The notes under the pieces are model-generated. The model saw nothing but the letters and a program-made list of their open reading frames with translations. It searched no databases and had not been told where the DNA came from. 15,277 nt of DNA from an uncultured Anaerolineae bacterium (GTDB taxonomy: Bacteria; Chloroflexota; Anaerolineae; Anaerolineales; Villigracilaceae). Shown here piece after piece: positions 5,168 to 14,172 of the stretch. The stretch is taken from NCBI GenBank assembly GCA_903854805.1, contig CAINXK010000407.1, positions 1 through 15,277 of the forward strand, written 5' to 3'. A program made the position numbers and the translations under genes. Position 1 is the stretch's first letter. Every line of letters begins with the position of its first letter.

Positions 5168-8100
5168 TTGAATAAAAAAACTAATATGACTTCCTTACCA
5201 GTATTATTTAGCGAACAAGTATTATCAAGCCCTGATGCAATCGCTGTGCAGCAGGGCGATCAAAGCATTTCATATATTAGATTGAATGAAGAAGCCAATC
5301 AACTGGCCCATCATCTCCAAACAATAGGTGTTGGGAAAGACTTTCGGGTGGCGATCTGCCTTGAGCGTTCCATTGATCTGATCATTGCAATTCTGGGGGT
5401 ATTAAAAGCCGGTGGGGCTTATGTTCCACTTGACCCAACCTATCCGGTGGAGCGCTTGAGTTTTATGCTTGCCAATTCTGGCGCAATCGCATTGGTTACA
5501 AGCAGCAATCTTCAGCAAAAATTTTCTCAATTCAATGGTCAGCTTATTTGTCTGGATATAGAAAAAGCAAAAATCAGGCAATACAATTGTTCAGATCCAA
5601 CCGGCCAGGTTAGACCGGAAGATCTGGCCTATGTTATTTACACATCGGGATCTACTGGCCAGCCCAAGGGAGTCATGGTGGAACATGGGGGTTGGGTGAA
5701 CTATACCCAGGCCGCCAGGCAAACCTACCAACTTAGGGCTGGTGAGCGGGTGCTGCAATTTGCTTCGATCAGTTGGGACACCAGTGCTGAAGAAATATTT
5801 CCATGCCTGACCAGCGGCGCCACTCTGGTTCTGAGAACCGAGGAAATGCTCAATTCGATCCCGCAATTTTTATCAAATTGTGCCAAATGGCAGGTAACCG
5901 TTATCAATATCCCAACTGCCTTCTGGCATGAACTGGTTGCACAAGTTGCCGAAACAGGGCTGACCCTTCCACCCCATATACGAGTAGTCATTATTGGTGG
6001 AGAGCGTGCAAACTGGGAGTTTCTGGTAAAGTGGCGCCAATTTGCGCCATCTACTACTCATCTATTCAATACTTATGGGCAGACCGAGTGCACAGCAGTA
6101 ACCACCTGCGCCGAGATAACATCAGACCTGGCAGGTGGCATTATCCCCCTTGGCAAGCCTGTTCAAAACGTTAGCGTGCATATTTTTGACGAACAATTGC
6201 AACCGACTCCGCTTGGACAGTCAGGTGAGCTATACGTTGCTGGACCGGGCCTGGCGCGTGGCTACCTGGACCAGCCCGAACTTACCGCAAATAAATTCAT
6301 CAATTTGCCAAATGACAGTAAGTTAGGTCGTTTATATAAAACCGGCGATATTGTTCGAGAAATGGATGATGGTAATCTTGAATTTATCGGTCGGGTGGAT
6401 CATCAACTTAAAATCCGCGGAATCCGGATTGAACCAGGTGAAATTGAGAGCGCCATAGCCCGGCATCCCGTCATAAACTTGGTGGCAGTCGTAGGGCAGC
6501 CCATTGGGCCTAACCCGGAATACCTGGCCGCTTATGTGGTTCTCCAAAAGGACACAGCCATCACACCAGCCGAAATTCGAAGCTGGCTGAGCCAGACCCT
6601 GCCCAATTACCTGGTTCCCGCTGTGATTATGCCATTAGATAGCCTTCCGCTAAGCCCCAATGGCAAATTAGACCGAAAAAATCTCCCCAGCCCGGATTTT
6701 TCGCGCTCCAATTCAGACACATTTGATGAAAACTTGACTGTCACACAGCTGGAATTAAAACGGATTTGGCAGGAAGTATTGGGCCTGAAACACATTGGCC
6801 TGCATGATGATTTCTTCGAACTGGGTGGACACTCTCTACTGGCCACACGCGTGGTGGCCAGGGTGCGCCAACGATTTAATGTTGACCTACCCCTACGCAC
6901 CATGTTTGATGCGCCGACCATTTCAAAGCTAGGTGAACAGATCCTGACTTCGGCACAAGCCACCGAAAAATTAGCGCTCAGCCGGCGAAAACCCACTGAC
7001 CCGTTAGTTGCTTCATTTGCCCAGGAAAGCCTCTGGTTTCTTGATCAAATGGTACCGGGCAACCCGACTTATAACATCTCAGACATGCTCAAACTCGATG
7101 GAAATTTGAATGAAAAGGCCCTGGAGAATTCAATCAATGTATTGGTTGAGAGGCATGAAATATTACGGACGCGCTTTGTCAATGAAGATGGCCATCCCAT
7201 TCCAATCATCGCTGATTCACTAAAAATTCCCTTGTCCATCACTCAGGCTCCCGAGTTGCCTGAGACAGAAATGGAAGAATTTGTGCGCCAATTTGCCGCA
7301 GATAAAGCAGTGGTCCCATTTTTCCTTCAAACCGGCCCATTGCTCCGCACTTATCTGTTGAAGATCTCCCCAATGGAACACCGATTAATTATTGTCACCC
7401 ATCACATCATCTCGGACGGCTGGTCGATTGCGGTATTTTTTCAGGAATTATCAGTAATTTACACGAACCAAATTCGTGGCATTACATCGACTGCCGAAGG
7501 TGTATTACCTGCATTACCACTGCAATTTGCAGATTACGCCAACTGGCAGCACCAGTCTTTGCAGGGTGAACTGCTTGATACACAATTAAATTACTGGAAA
7601 GAAAAACTAAATAACCTTACTCAATTGGATTTCCCATTGGATCGCCCACGCCCGCGCCAAAAATCATTCCGAGGCGCCCGGTTGCCCATTAAATTTTCAC
7701 CCGAATACAGCCACAAACTTCAAATCTTCAGCCGCAATGAAGAAGTGACACTTTTCATGGTCTTGCTGGCCGGTTTGCAAGCCACCCTTTCACGTTATAC
7801 ATCCCAAACCGATATTTCTGTCGGAACGGCGATTGCCAACCGGCACCAACCAGAACTGGACAACCTGATCGGATTTTTCGTCAACACCCTGGTCTTACGC
7901 ACCAACCTGGACGGCGCACCAACTTTCCATGAACTTTTGGCTCGAGTTAAGACCACCACACTAGGTGCCTATTCGCATCAGGCTGTACCATTTGAATTGA
8001 TCGTACAAACCTTGCAGCCACGCCGCACTGCCAATCGTAACCCTTTGTTTGACGTGATGCTTTTCCTTCAGAATGTTCCGCAAGCCCAATTAAAATTCCC

Positions 8101-10957
8101 TGACATTAAATCAGAATTCGTTGAAATTGAACAGCGCACTGCTGAGTTTGACTTCGTTCTGGATCTGACCGAGACTCAGGATGGTGTGCAGGGTTTCTGT
8201 GAATATGACACGGACCTATTTGATGCAGACAGCATGACTCGCTTTGTCACTCATTTTCAGAACCTGCTAGCCAATGCCATCATCACCCCCGCTGAAACAA
8301 TTGACCGTTTGCCCATGCTGGCCGAATCTGAACGATACCAATTATTGACAGAATGGAACCAGACCGCGCACACCATCCCCACACCTGAAACTCTACCTGA
8401 CGCATTTGAAACACAGGTCAGGCTTACACCAGAAAAAGTTGCGGCTATTTGGTACGATCAAAACATCACTTACGCTGTCTTAAATGAAAAGGCCAATCAA
8501 TTGGCAGCGCACCTGATTGCGAACGGAGTGAAAACAGAAACTGTTGTGGCTCTCTGCCTGGAACGCTCGATTGACTCACTCATCGCGATACTTGGGATAT
8601 TGAAATCAGGCGCAATCTACCTGCCACTTGATCCTGCCTACCCCCTCGAACGTCTGCAGTTCATGCTATCTGACTCACAAGCTGCATTCCTGCTAACCGA
8701 TAACCTGCTTTCCGATAAATTTGCCAATTTCAATGGGCTCATCATCCGGTTGGGAGAAATCGCTGAATTTCCGTCTACCTCTAATAATCCGCACCGCGCT
8801 ATTAATGGACAAAATGCCTGTTATATGATCTACACCTCTGGTTCCACCGGGCGTCCCAAAGGTGTAATCGGGTTGCATCTTGCAACCATGAACCGCTTGG
8901 TCTGGATGTGGGAAACCTATCCTTTTACCCCGAACGAAATCTGTTGCCAGAAAACTTCATTAAGTTTTGTCGATTCGGTCTGGGAAATCTTTGGTCCGCT
9001 TTTACAGGGCGTTCCATTGGCCATTATCCCCAATAACCTGGTTAAAGACATTACTCAATTTGTGAATGTGCTGGCTGCGAAAAAGGTTACGCGCATAGTT
9101 TTGGTTCCATCGCTGCTTCGACTGATCGTGGAATCATATCCACATCTCGACCAGCTACTGCCAGACCTGCGCCTGTGGGTCTGTAGTGGTGAAGCTCTAA
9201 CACAAGAATTGGCGGAAGCGTTTGTCCAGAAGCTGCCAGGGCGCACTCTGCTCAACCTTTATGGATCTTCCGAGGTTGCTGCTGATTCTACATTTTATGA
9301 AATCAAGACCGGAGCGGAACGTGTTGGAATAGGTCGCCCGATTTTTAATACTGAAACCTATATTCTTGATCAACATATGCAGCCTGTACCGGTTGGAGTA
9401 AAAGGTGAGATTTTTATCGGTGGAACCGGATTGGCACGCGGTTATTGGCAAAGACCTGATCTGACCTCCGAGCGTTTTATTCATCACCCATTCAAACAAA
9501 CACCTGAATTCCGCGTTTACAAAACAGGTGACCTGGGTCGCTATCGGCCAGATGGTAATATCGAGTATTTGGGTAGGGCCGATTTTCAGGTCAAAATCCG
9601 CGGTATCCGTATAGAGCTGGGAGAAATCCAGAATACCCTTTGTGAGCATCCAGAAGTAAAACAGGCACTAGTCATGGTCGAAACCAGCTCAGATGATCAA
9701 CGCCTGATCGCTTATATTGTCCGAAAACAAACCCAAAGCGTTGAGCAGACAGAACTACGCAAATATATCCAGGAGCGCCTGCCGGATACCATGATTCCAA
9801 CAGCCTGGGCTTTTTTGGATGAGTTCCCCCTGACACCCAGCGGGAAAATTGACCGGCAAGCCTTGTCTAAACTTGAGGTTGGACGCGCAGATCCAGTCAA
9901 ACCATATACAGCGCCACGCGATGAATTGGAATTACGGCTGGTAAAACTCTGGGAACACTTGCTTGAATACTCTCCCATTGGAATCGACGACAATTTTTTT
10001 GAAATAGGCGGCCATTCGCTATTGGTTGTAAGGCTGATGACACAGCTTGAAAAAGAACTCGGCAAGACTTTTTCTCTGGCCCTGATCTTTCATGCTCCGA
10101 CCATCGCAACCATGGCTGCTGCCCTGCGCGACCAGGGTTGGAAACCCAGCTGGTCATCGTTGGTACCAATCCGGACAGCTGGCAAGCTCCCACCCTTGTT
10201 TTGTGTGCATGCCGATGGCGGAGCCTTTTTTTATACAAAATTTGCCAACTATCTTTCACCTCAGCAACCTTTTTACGGATTGCAAGCCCGTGGTCTGGAT
10301 GGAATCCAACCGCCCTTCACAAATGTCGAAGAGATGGCGGCTCACTATCTTTCAGAAATTCGTTCGATCCAGCCGCGCGGACCTTATCTGATCAGCGGCT
10401 TCTCGATGGGTGGTGTGGTTATTTATGAAATGGCACGCCAATCACTCGCAGCCGGAGACCCAGCTCCCCTGGTTGTGTTTATCGACGCACCCAGCCCGGA
10501 ATATTTTGAAGAACAGGCCACAAGTTTTGTCTCAAAATTGGCTGGACTTTCACGTTTCTCACTTAAAGATGGCATACCACATATCTGGCACCGCATCTCC
10601 CAACGGTTCCGTTGGCTATCGGATGAATACCAGTCCCAATTACTCTTACGCGCCAACCAACCACTGAATCCTGCTCTGCGAATCCATCGTGTACGAAAAT
10701 TGAACCACAAAATTTCGGATGAATACCAACCAAAACCTTATCCTGGCCCCATCACCATTCTGCGTGCCAGCGAACAAATCCGACATTCCAACCCTGATCC
10801 AACCTTGGGCTGGAGTGAATTTGTGCCTGGAAAAATCTCCGACTATGTCATCCCCGGAGATCACGAAACCATTTTCCACGAACCCAATGTTCAGGTAATG
10901 GCACAAACTTTGCAAAAATGCATTAACCTTTACCTTGAAAGCAGAACATCTGATTAA
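5168..10957 (+). CDS. Two-module nonribosomal peptide synthetase, A-T-C-A-T-TE
   Basis: 1929 residues, complete. A1 (about 14-505): YTSGSTGQPKG, NTYGQTE, YKTGD, NGKLDR. T1: carrier Ser556 in LGGHSLL. C (about 612-1040): HHIISDG with His746 and Asp750, looking like an ordinary LCL type. A2 (about 1065-1570): YTSGSTGRPKG, NLYGSSE, YKTGDL, SGKIDR. T2: Ser1617 in IGGHSLL. TE (about 1665-1920): Ser1746 in GFSMGG, Asp1773, His1899 in PGDHE. No epimerase or methyltransferase is present. Module 1 has no condensation domain, so it is a starter and the expected product is a dipeptide released by the TE. By alignment to GrsA from memory, the ten code residues read DTENIGTAVK for A1 (unassigned) and VDWVVSLADK for A2, very close to the beta-alanine code. 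The start is TTG at 5168 or ATG at 5186; neither has a well-spaced ribosome binding site (AGGA is 19 nt before the TTG), so translation may be weak or regulated. The 4'-phosphopantetheinyl transferase must lie elsewhere. Confidence 0.93.
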   Translation: MNKKTNMTSLPVLFSEQVLSSPDAIAVQQGDQSISYIRLNEEANQLAHHLQTIGVGKDFRVAICLERSIDLIIAILGVLKAGGAYVPLDPTYPVERLSFMLANSGAIALVTSSNLQQKFSQFNGQLICLDIEKAKIRQYNCSDPTGQVRPEDLAYVIYTSGSTGQPKGVMVEHGGWVNYTQAARQTYQLRAGERVLQFASISWDTSAEEIFPCLTSGATLVLRTEEMLNSIPQFLSNCAKWQVTVINIPTAFWHELVAQVAETGLTLPPHIRVVIIGGERANWEFLVKWRQFAPSTTHLFNTYGQTECTAVTTCAEITSDLAGGIIPLGKPVQNVSVHIFDEQLQPTPLGQSGELYVAGPGLARGYLDQPELTANKFINLPNDSKLGRLYKTGDIVREMDDGNLEFIGRVDHQLKIRGIRIEPGEIESAIARHPVINLVAVVGQPIGPNPEYLAAYVVLQKDTAITPAEIRSWLSQTLPNYLVPAVIMPLDSLPLSPNGKLDRKNLPSPDFSRSNSDTFDENLTVTQLELKRIWQEVLGLKHIGLHDDFFELGGHSLLATRVVARVRQRFNVDLPLRTMFDAPTISKLGEQILTSAQATEKLALSRRKPTDPLVASFAQESLWFLDQMVPGNPTYNISDMLKLDGNLNEKALENSINVLVERHEILRTRFVNEDGHPIPIIADSLKIPLSITQAPELPETEMEEFVRQFAADKAVVPFFLQTGPLLRTYLLKISPMEHRLIIVTHHIISDGWSIAVFFQELSVIYTNQIRGITSTAEGVLPALPLQFADYANWQHQSLQGELLDTQLNYWKEKLNNLTQLDFPLDRPRPRQKSFRGARLPIKFSPEYSHKLQIFSRNEEVTLFMVLLAGLQATLSRYTSQTDISVGTAIANRHQPELDNLIGFFVNTLVLRTNLDGAPTFHELLARVKTTTLGAYSHQAVPFELIVQTLQPRRTANRNPLFDVMLFLQNVPQAQLKFPDIKSEFVEIEQRTAEFDFVLDLTETQDGVQGFCEYDTDLFDADSMTRFVTHFQNLLANAIITPAETIDRLPMLAESERYQLLTEWNQTAHTIPTPETLPDAFETQVRLTPEKVAAIWYDQNITYAVLNEKANQLAAHLIANGVKTETVVALCLERSIDSLIAILGILKSGAIYLPLDPAYPLERLQFMLSDSQAAFLLTDNLLSDKFANFNGLIIRLGEIAEFPSTSNNPHRAINGQNACYMIYTSGSTGRPKGVIGLHLATMNRLVWMWETYPFTPNEICCQKTSLSFVDSVWEIFGPLLQGVPLAIIPNNLVKDITQFVNVLAAKKVTRIVLVPSLLRLIVESYPHLDQLLPDLRLWVCSGEALTQELAEAFVQKLPGRTLLNLYGSSEVAADSTFYEIKTGAERVGIGRPIFNTETYILDQHMQPVPVGVKGEIFIGGTGLARGYWQRPDLTSERFIHHPFKQTPEFRVYKTGDLGRYRPDGNIEYLGRADFQVKIRGIRIELGEIQNTLCEHPEVKQALVMVETSSDDQRLIAYIVRKQTQSVEQTELRKYIQERLPDTMIPTAWAFLDEFPLTPSGKIDRQALSKLEVGRADPVKPYTAPRDELELRLVKLWEHLLEYSPIGIDDNFFEIGGHSLLVVRLMTQLEKELGKTFSLALIFHAPTIATMAAALRDQGWKPSWSSLVPIRTAGKLPPLFCVHADGGAFFYTKFANYLSPQQPFYGLQARGLDGIQPPFTNVEEMAAHYLSEIRSIQPRGPYLISGFSMGGVVIYEMARQSLAAGDPAPLVVFIDAPSPEYFEEQATSFVSKLAGLSRFSLKDGIPHIWHRISQRFRWLSDEYQSQLLLRANQPLNPALRIHRVRKLNHKISDEYQPKPYPGPITILRASEQIRHSNPDPTLGWSEFVPGKISDYVIPGDHETIFHEPNVQVMAQTLQKCINLYLESRTSD

Positions 10958-11016
10958 TTTTGGGGGACTGGCCCTGAGCCCCTACCAGATTTAATTATTA
11001 CTGCTAACGCAGGAAC

Positions 11017-11051
11017 CCTCCATAATTTGGATAGGTGAAATCCAAAGGAGG
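11017..11051 (+). promoter_or_regulatory. Hairpin that sequesters the transposase ribosome binding site
   Basis: TTTGGAT (11026-11032) pairs with ATCCAAA (11040-11046) around a 7-nt loop. After a 4-nt bulge, CCTCC (11017-11021) pairs with GGAGG (11047-11051). GGAGG is the Shine-Dalgarno sequence for the ATG at 11059, so the folded RNA would hide it. Several insertion sequences use such stems to block translation from transcripts that read in from neighbouring genes, here the NRPS. Confidence 0.65.
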
Positions 11052-11058
11052 CTGAACT

Positions 11059-11313
11059 ATGAACAGCCGCCAAGAATTGTATGGTCGTTTGATAGGAACG
11101 CTGAGTACCCTGGTAAGCCCAAGAAATATTGCTGAAACAAGGAATTGGATTTGGATTGTGGTAGGGATATTGCAATCCGAATCGATAGCTATGAGCAAAA
11201 TAGCCACACATATTCCTGGAGAAACCCAAGCAGAGTCGCGGGTTACGATGATTCGGCGCTGGTTGATGAGTTTTCATGTGGATTACTCACGAGCAGCCAG
11301 GTTTGGATGTTAA
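11059..11313 (+). pseudogene. N-terminal remnant of an IS transposase
   Basis: 84 codons from an ATG with a strong GGAGG site 7 nt upstream. The translation has the look of the N-terminal part of DDE transposases common in Chloroflexota and Cyanobacteria: an NWIWIVVGILQSESIAMSKIA segment followed by ESRVTMIRRWLM. It stops after about 75 family-like residues (SRAARFGC), where a full enzyme would have several hundred and a DDE catalytic core; none of that core is found downstream. So it is the 5' end of a deleted element. I could not define inverted repeats or a target-site duplication. The family is judged from pattern only. Confidence 0.6.
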
Positions 11314-11633
11314 CCATCACAGCCATTCAACTCATTCCCTGAATAAACACAAACCCACCAACCAGAAATACAGCCAGATTGCGCCTGGGCACATGCGTAT
11401 TTAGGGGGAGTTTTTTAGCAAAAATTACCGGGTTTTTTAGCCAAATTTTACACATCCTATCCAAGATCTGGCTTAAGATTAAAAAACGATGAATCCATGG
11501 GTCCCAACCGTTTGGTTCGTATTAACCTGTTGATTCATACTGCCTGTGGCCTCATTCCTGCTGGCGGAATGGGCCGCATTCATGCAGGTGCCCAGTCCAT
11601 CGCCGCATGTCCATATTATTTTCATCAGATACT
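11314..11633 (+). other. Spacer with a 22-bp imperfect direct repeat
   Basis: No gene seen. GTTTTTTAGC starts two adjacent 22-bp units at 11410 and 11432 that match at about 16 of 22 positions. CCAACC/GGTT at about 11505-11517 can form a small hairpin. A weak promoter candidate for the chemoreceptor is TTGGTT (11512-11517) with CATACT (11536-11541), spacer 18 bp; each box matches consensus only partly. The part after 11314 may include leftover IS sequence. Confidence 0.3.
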
Positions 11634-11637
11634 GGAG
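11634..11637 (+). promoter_or_regulatory. Ribosome binding site that supports a GTG start for the chemoreceptor
   Basis: GGAG lies 8 nt before the GTG at 11646. The in-frame ATG at 11607 has no such site and would add 13 residues ahead of the usual short basic N-terminus (MKRSISQK) and first membrane helix. Confidence 0.65.
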
Positions 11638-11645
11638 TACTTCCC

Positions 11646-14003
11646 GTGAAACGTTCGATTTCCCAAAAAATGATCATTCAGATTTTACCGGCAGTTCTGG
11701 CGATTTTCGTGGCGCTGACCATCATCTCCATCATCATGTCTGGGGCCGCAGAGCAAAAACTGGCCTACGATGCTGCCACACAAATGGCGGCAAACTATGC
11801 CAATGATTTCGACATAAAGATCAGCGCCAACCAATCCATCGGAAAAACCATGAGCTATGTCATGGCCGGGTACCAGGGTGGCAGCCGCGATGAGATTTCC
11901 AGCGTTTTGAAGAGCCTGGTCCTTAAAAACCAGGATATTCTGGGCTCCTATGTGGGGTATGAACCGAATGCCTTTGATGGCAAAGATGGCAAGTATGTAA
12001 ATTCGACCGGCTCTGACCCAACCGGTCGCTTCATCCCCTATTGGAACCGCCTGTCTGGCTCCATTACGCTCGACCCTTTGCTGGATTACGAAACCTCAGA
12101 TTATTACCTGGTCCCCAAAAAGACCCTGGCAGACAGTGTCATCGAGCCCTACCTGTACCAGGGTGTCTTGATGACCAGCTACATCTCACCCATCGTTGAT
12201 GATGCCGGAAAGTTTCTCGGCATCACCGGCGTGGACGTCTCGCTTAATTACCTGGACGCCCAGGTTAGCAAGATCAAGGTCTTTGAAAGTGGTTACGCCT
12301 TCCTGATCAGTAATTCAGGTATTTTTGTCTCCGCACCCGATAAAGCCTTGATCGGGAATCAGACCCTGACCAATTTCGCCAAGGAAAAAGATGCCCCGCA
12401 ACTTGAAAAAATAGTTACAGAGACCCAGGCAGGCAGCAGCGGTTTTGTAAATACCATAGATCCTTTCACAGGGAAAACAGTCACCATGTTCTACAGTCCG
12501 GTCAAGACCGGCAACTGGAGCCTGGTGATTGTTGCGCCAGATGAGGAGATGCTATCAGGCATGTACCAGCTGCGCCTGACCCTGGTAATCGTCTGTATTG
12601 CAGGTATCCTGCTGATGATCGCGTTAATCTGGTTCGTCACAACCCGGCTTACCCGTCCGATCATTGCCGTCAGTAAAGCTGCCGACCAAATCGCCTCCGG
12701 TGACCTGGACCTGGTGCTGGTCTCAGGAGACCAGGATGAGATTGGCCAGACCATCTCAGCCTTCAACCGCATGATTACCTACCTGAAAGAAATGGCAGTC
12801 GTTGCCCAGAGGGTCGCGGATGGTGATCTGACCACCAACATCCAACCCCAGTCTGCACGGGATACGTTGGGGACTGCCTTCGCGCGCATGGTCAAAAATT
12901 TACACACCAGCTTGGGGCTGGTAGGCGAAACCGCCGGCACACTGCTGGGAGCCTCCGGACAAATGTCCACTTCTGCCAGCCAAACCGGCACAGCCACCCG
13001 CGAGATAGCCGCCACCATCCAGCAAGTCTCGGATGGCATTAGCCAGCAAGCCCAGGCCATCAGCTCAACCGCCAGCTCAGTGGAAGAACTCGGGCGTGCC
13101 ATCGATGGCGTCGCCAGGGGTGCCCAGGAACAGGCGGGCGCCATCGCCAAGGCCTCGCAAATGGCCACCCGTATCAGCCAGGCGATTGAACAGGTGACCA
13201 GTAACGCCCAGGCCGTCACCCGTGATTCGGCCGAGGCCGCCAGGTATTCACGAGACGGCGCCCGAACCGTCAGCGAAACGATCACCGGAATGGAAACCAT
13301 CCGCACCAAGGTTGGTTTCTCAGCCGCAAAAGTGGAAGAAATGGGCGCGCGCTCCGAAGAAATTGGCGCGATCGTCGAAACTATTGAAGATATCGCCAGC
13401 CAGACCAACCTGCTGGCCCTCAACGCCGCCATCGAAGCCGCGCGTGCCGGCGAACAGGGCAAAGGCTTCGCGGTTGTGGCTGACGAAGTTCGCAAACTGG
13501 CCGAACGCTCCAGCCTGGCTACCAAGGAAATCGCCGGGCTGATCAAGGGCATCCAGAAAACCGTCGACGAAGCCGTTAAAGCCATGAAAGAATCAGCCAG
13601 CGAGGTGGAAGCCGGTGTCCAACGAGCCAATTCATCCGGGGAAGTGCTGAACAACATCCTGGGATCCGCCGAATCGGTCTTCAAGCAGGCCGAAGAGGCT
13701 GGCGGTGCCGCCGCCAGGGTCAGCGCCGCTGCCAGCGAGCTGGTAGGTGCAGTCAATTCTGTCTCAACCGTGATCGAACAGAACACCGCTGCCACCGAAG
13801 AAATGGCTGCCAACTCAAATGAACTGACCCAGGCTATCGAAAATATCGCCTCCGTTAGCGAGGAGAACAGCGCCGCAGCCCAAGAAGTTAGGGCAGCCAC
13901 CAAAGAGGTCGCCACACAAGTGAACCATGTCTCCGATTCAGCCACCAATATGATGAAGTTGGCACAAAAACTTCAAGCGGTGGTTGAAAAGTTTAAATTA
14001 TAA
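11646..14003 (+). CDS. Methyl-accepting chemotaxis protein with dCache-type sensor
   Basis: 785 residues from the GTG start. Membrane helix 1 is at about 9-32. An extracytoplasmic sensor of about 270 residues follows, with the dCache_1 signs [35 protein letters not shown] and [14 protein letters not shown]. Membrane helix 2 is at about 308-333. The region from 334 to about 430 shows two HAMP-like segments, each with a GDL motif (ASGDLDLVL and ADGDLTTNI). The rest is a long coiled coil with the invariant MCP hairpin tip ([20 protein letters not shown], near 585-604), which binds CheW and CheA. The C-terminus has no NWETF-type CheR tether. dCache receptors bind small ligands such as amino acids or amines; the ligand here cannot be read. 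The coding strand is rich in Ala, which leaves a long spurious open frame on the other strand. Intact and typical. It is followed after 169 bp by a second receptor, probably in the same transcript. Confidence 0.93.
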   Translation: MKRSISQKMIIQILPAVLAIFVALTIISIIMSGAAEQKLAYDAATQMAANYANDFDIKISANQSIGKTMSYVMAGYQGGSRDEISSVLKSLVLKNQDILGSYVGYEPNAFDGKDGKYVNSTGSDPTGRFIPYWNRLSGSITLDPLLDYETSDYYLVPKKTLADSVIEPYLYQGVLMTSYISPIVDDAGKFLGITGVDVSLNYLDAQVSKIKVFESGYAFLISNSGIFVSAPDKALIGNQTLTNFAKEKDAPQLEKIVTETQAGSSGFVNTIDPFTGKTVTMFYSPVKTGNWSLVIVAPDEEMLSGMYQLRLTLVIVCIAGILLMIALIWFVTTRLTRPIIAVSKAADQIASGDLDLVLVSGDQDEIGQTISAFNRMITYLKEMAVVAQRVADGDLTTNIQPQSARDTLGTAFARMVKNLHTSLGLVGETAGTLLGASGQMSTSASQTGTATREIAATIQQVSDGISQQAQAISSTASSVEELGRAIDGVARGAQEQAGAIAKASQMATRISQAIEQVTSNAQAVTRDSAEAARYSRDGARTVSETITGMETIRTKVGFSAAKVEEMGARSEEIGAIVETIEDIASQTNLLALNAAIEAARAGEQGKGFAVVADEVRKLAERSSLATKEIAGLIKGIQKTVDEAVKAMKESASEVEAGVQRANSSGEVLNNILGSAESVFKQAEEAGGAAARVSAAASELVGAVNSVSTVIEQNTAATEEMAANSNELTQAIENIASVSEENSAAAQEVRAATKEVATQVNHVSDSATNMMKLAQKLQAVVEKFKL

Positions 14004-14172
14004 GAAACCATTAGCCTTGAGATTATCTGGTCTGCATACAGACACTAGCTGAAAGCTCCCGGCAGCCACAGCAGGCGGCAAGGAACCAGAAAACCCGGAT
14101 AAACACGATGGCGCTGTCCGCACTTAAATGTAGAAATACTGGAATGCCGTTCTTTTAGGGAAAAGGATCTTT

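Noticed and set aside
9197..9649. 150-codon minus-strand open frame, and several similar ones within 5591-10915
   Set aside because: All lie inside the continuous NRPS frame whose A, T, C and TE motifs are complete.
10962..10982. GGGG/CCCC hairpin after the NRPS stop as a terminator
   Set aside because: The stem is only about 4 bp with a long loop and no T-tract follows.
12779..13948. 389-codon open frame on the minus strand
   Set aside because: It is the mirror of the Ala/Ser/Glu-rich coiled coil of the chemoreceptor. Composition is low-complexity and the plus-strand frame has the invariant MCP tip motif.
14004..14172. Riboswitch before the second chemoreceptor
   Set aside because: It has GAAA and purine-rich runs but not the ordered GEMM-I parts found at 2609-2690. 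Only a small hairpin is present.
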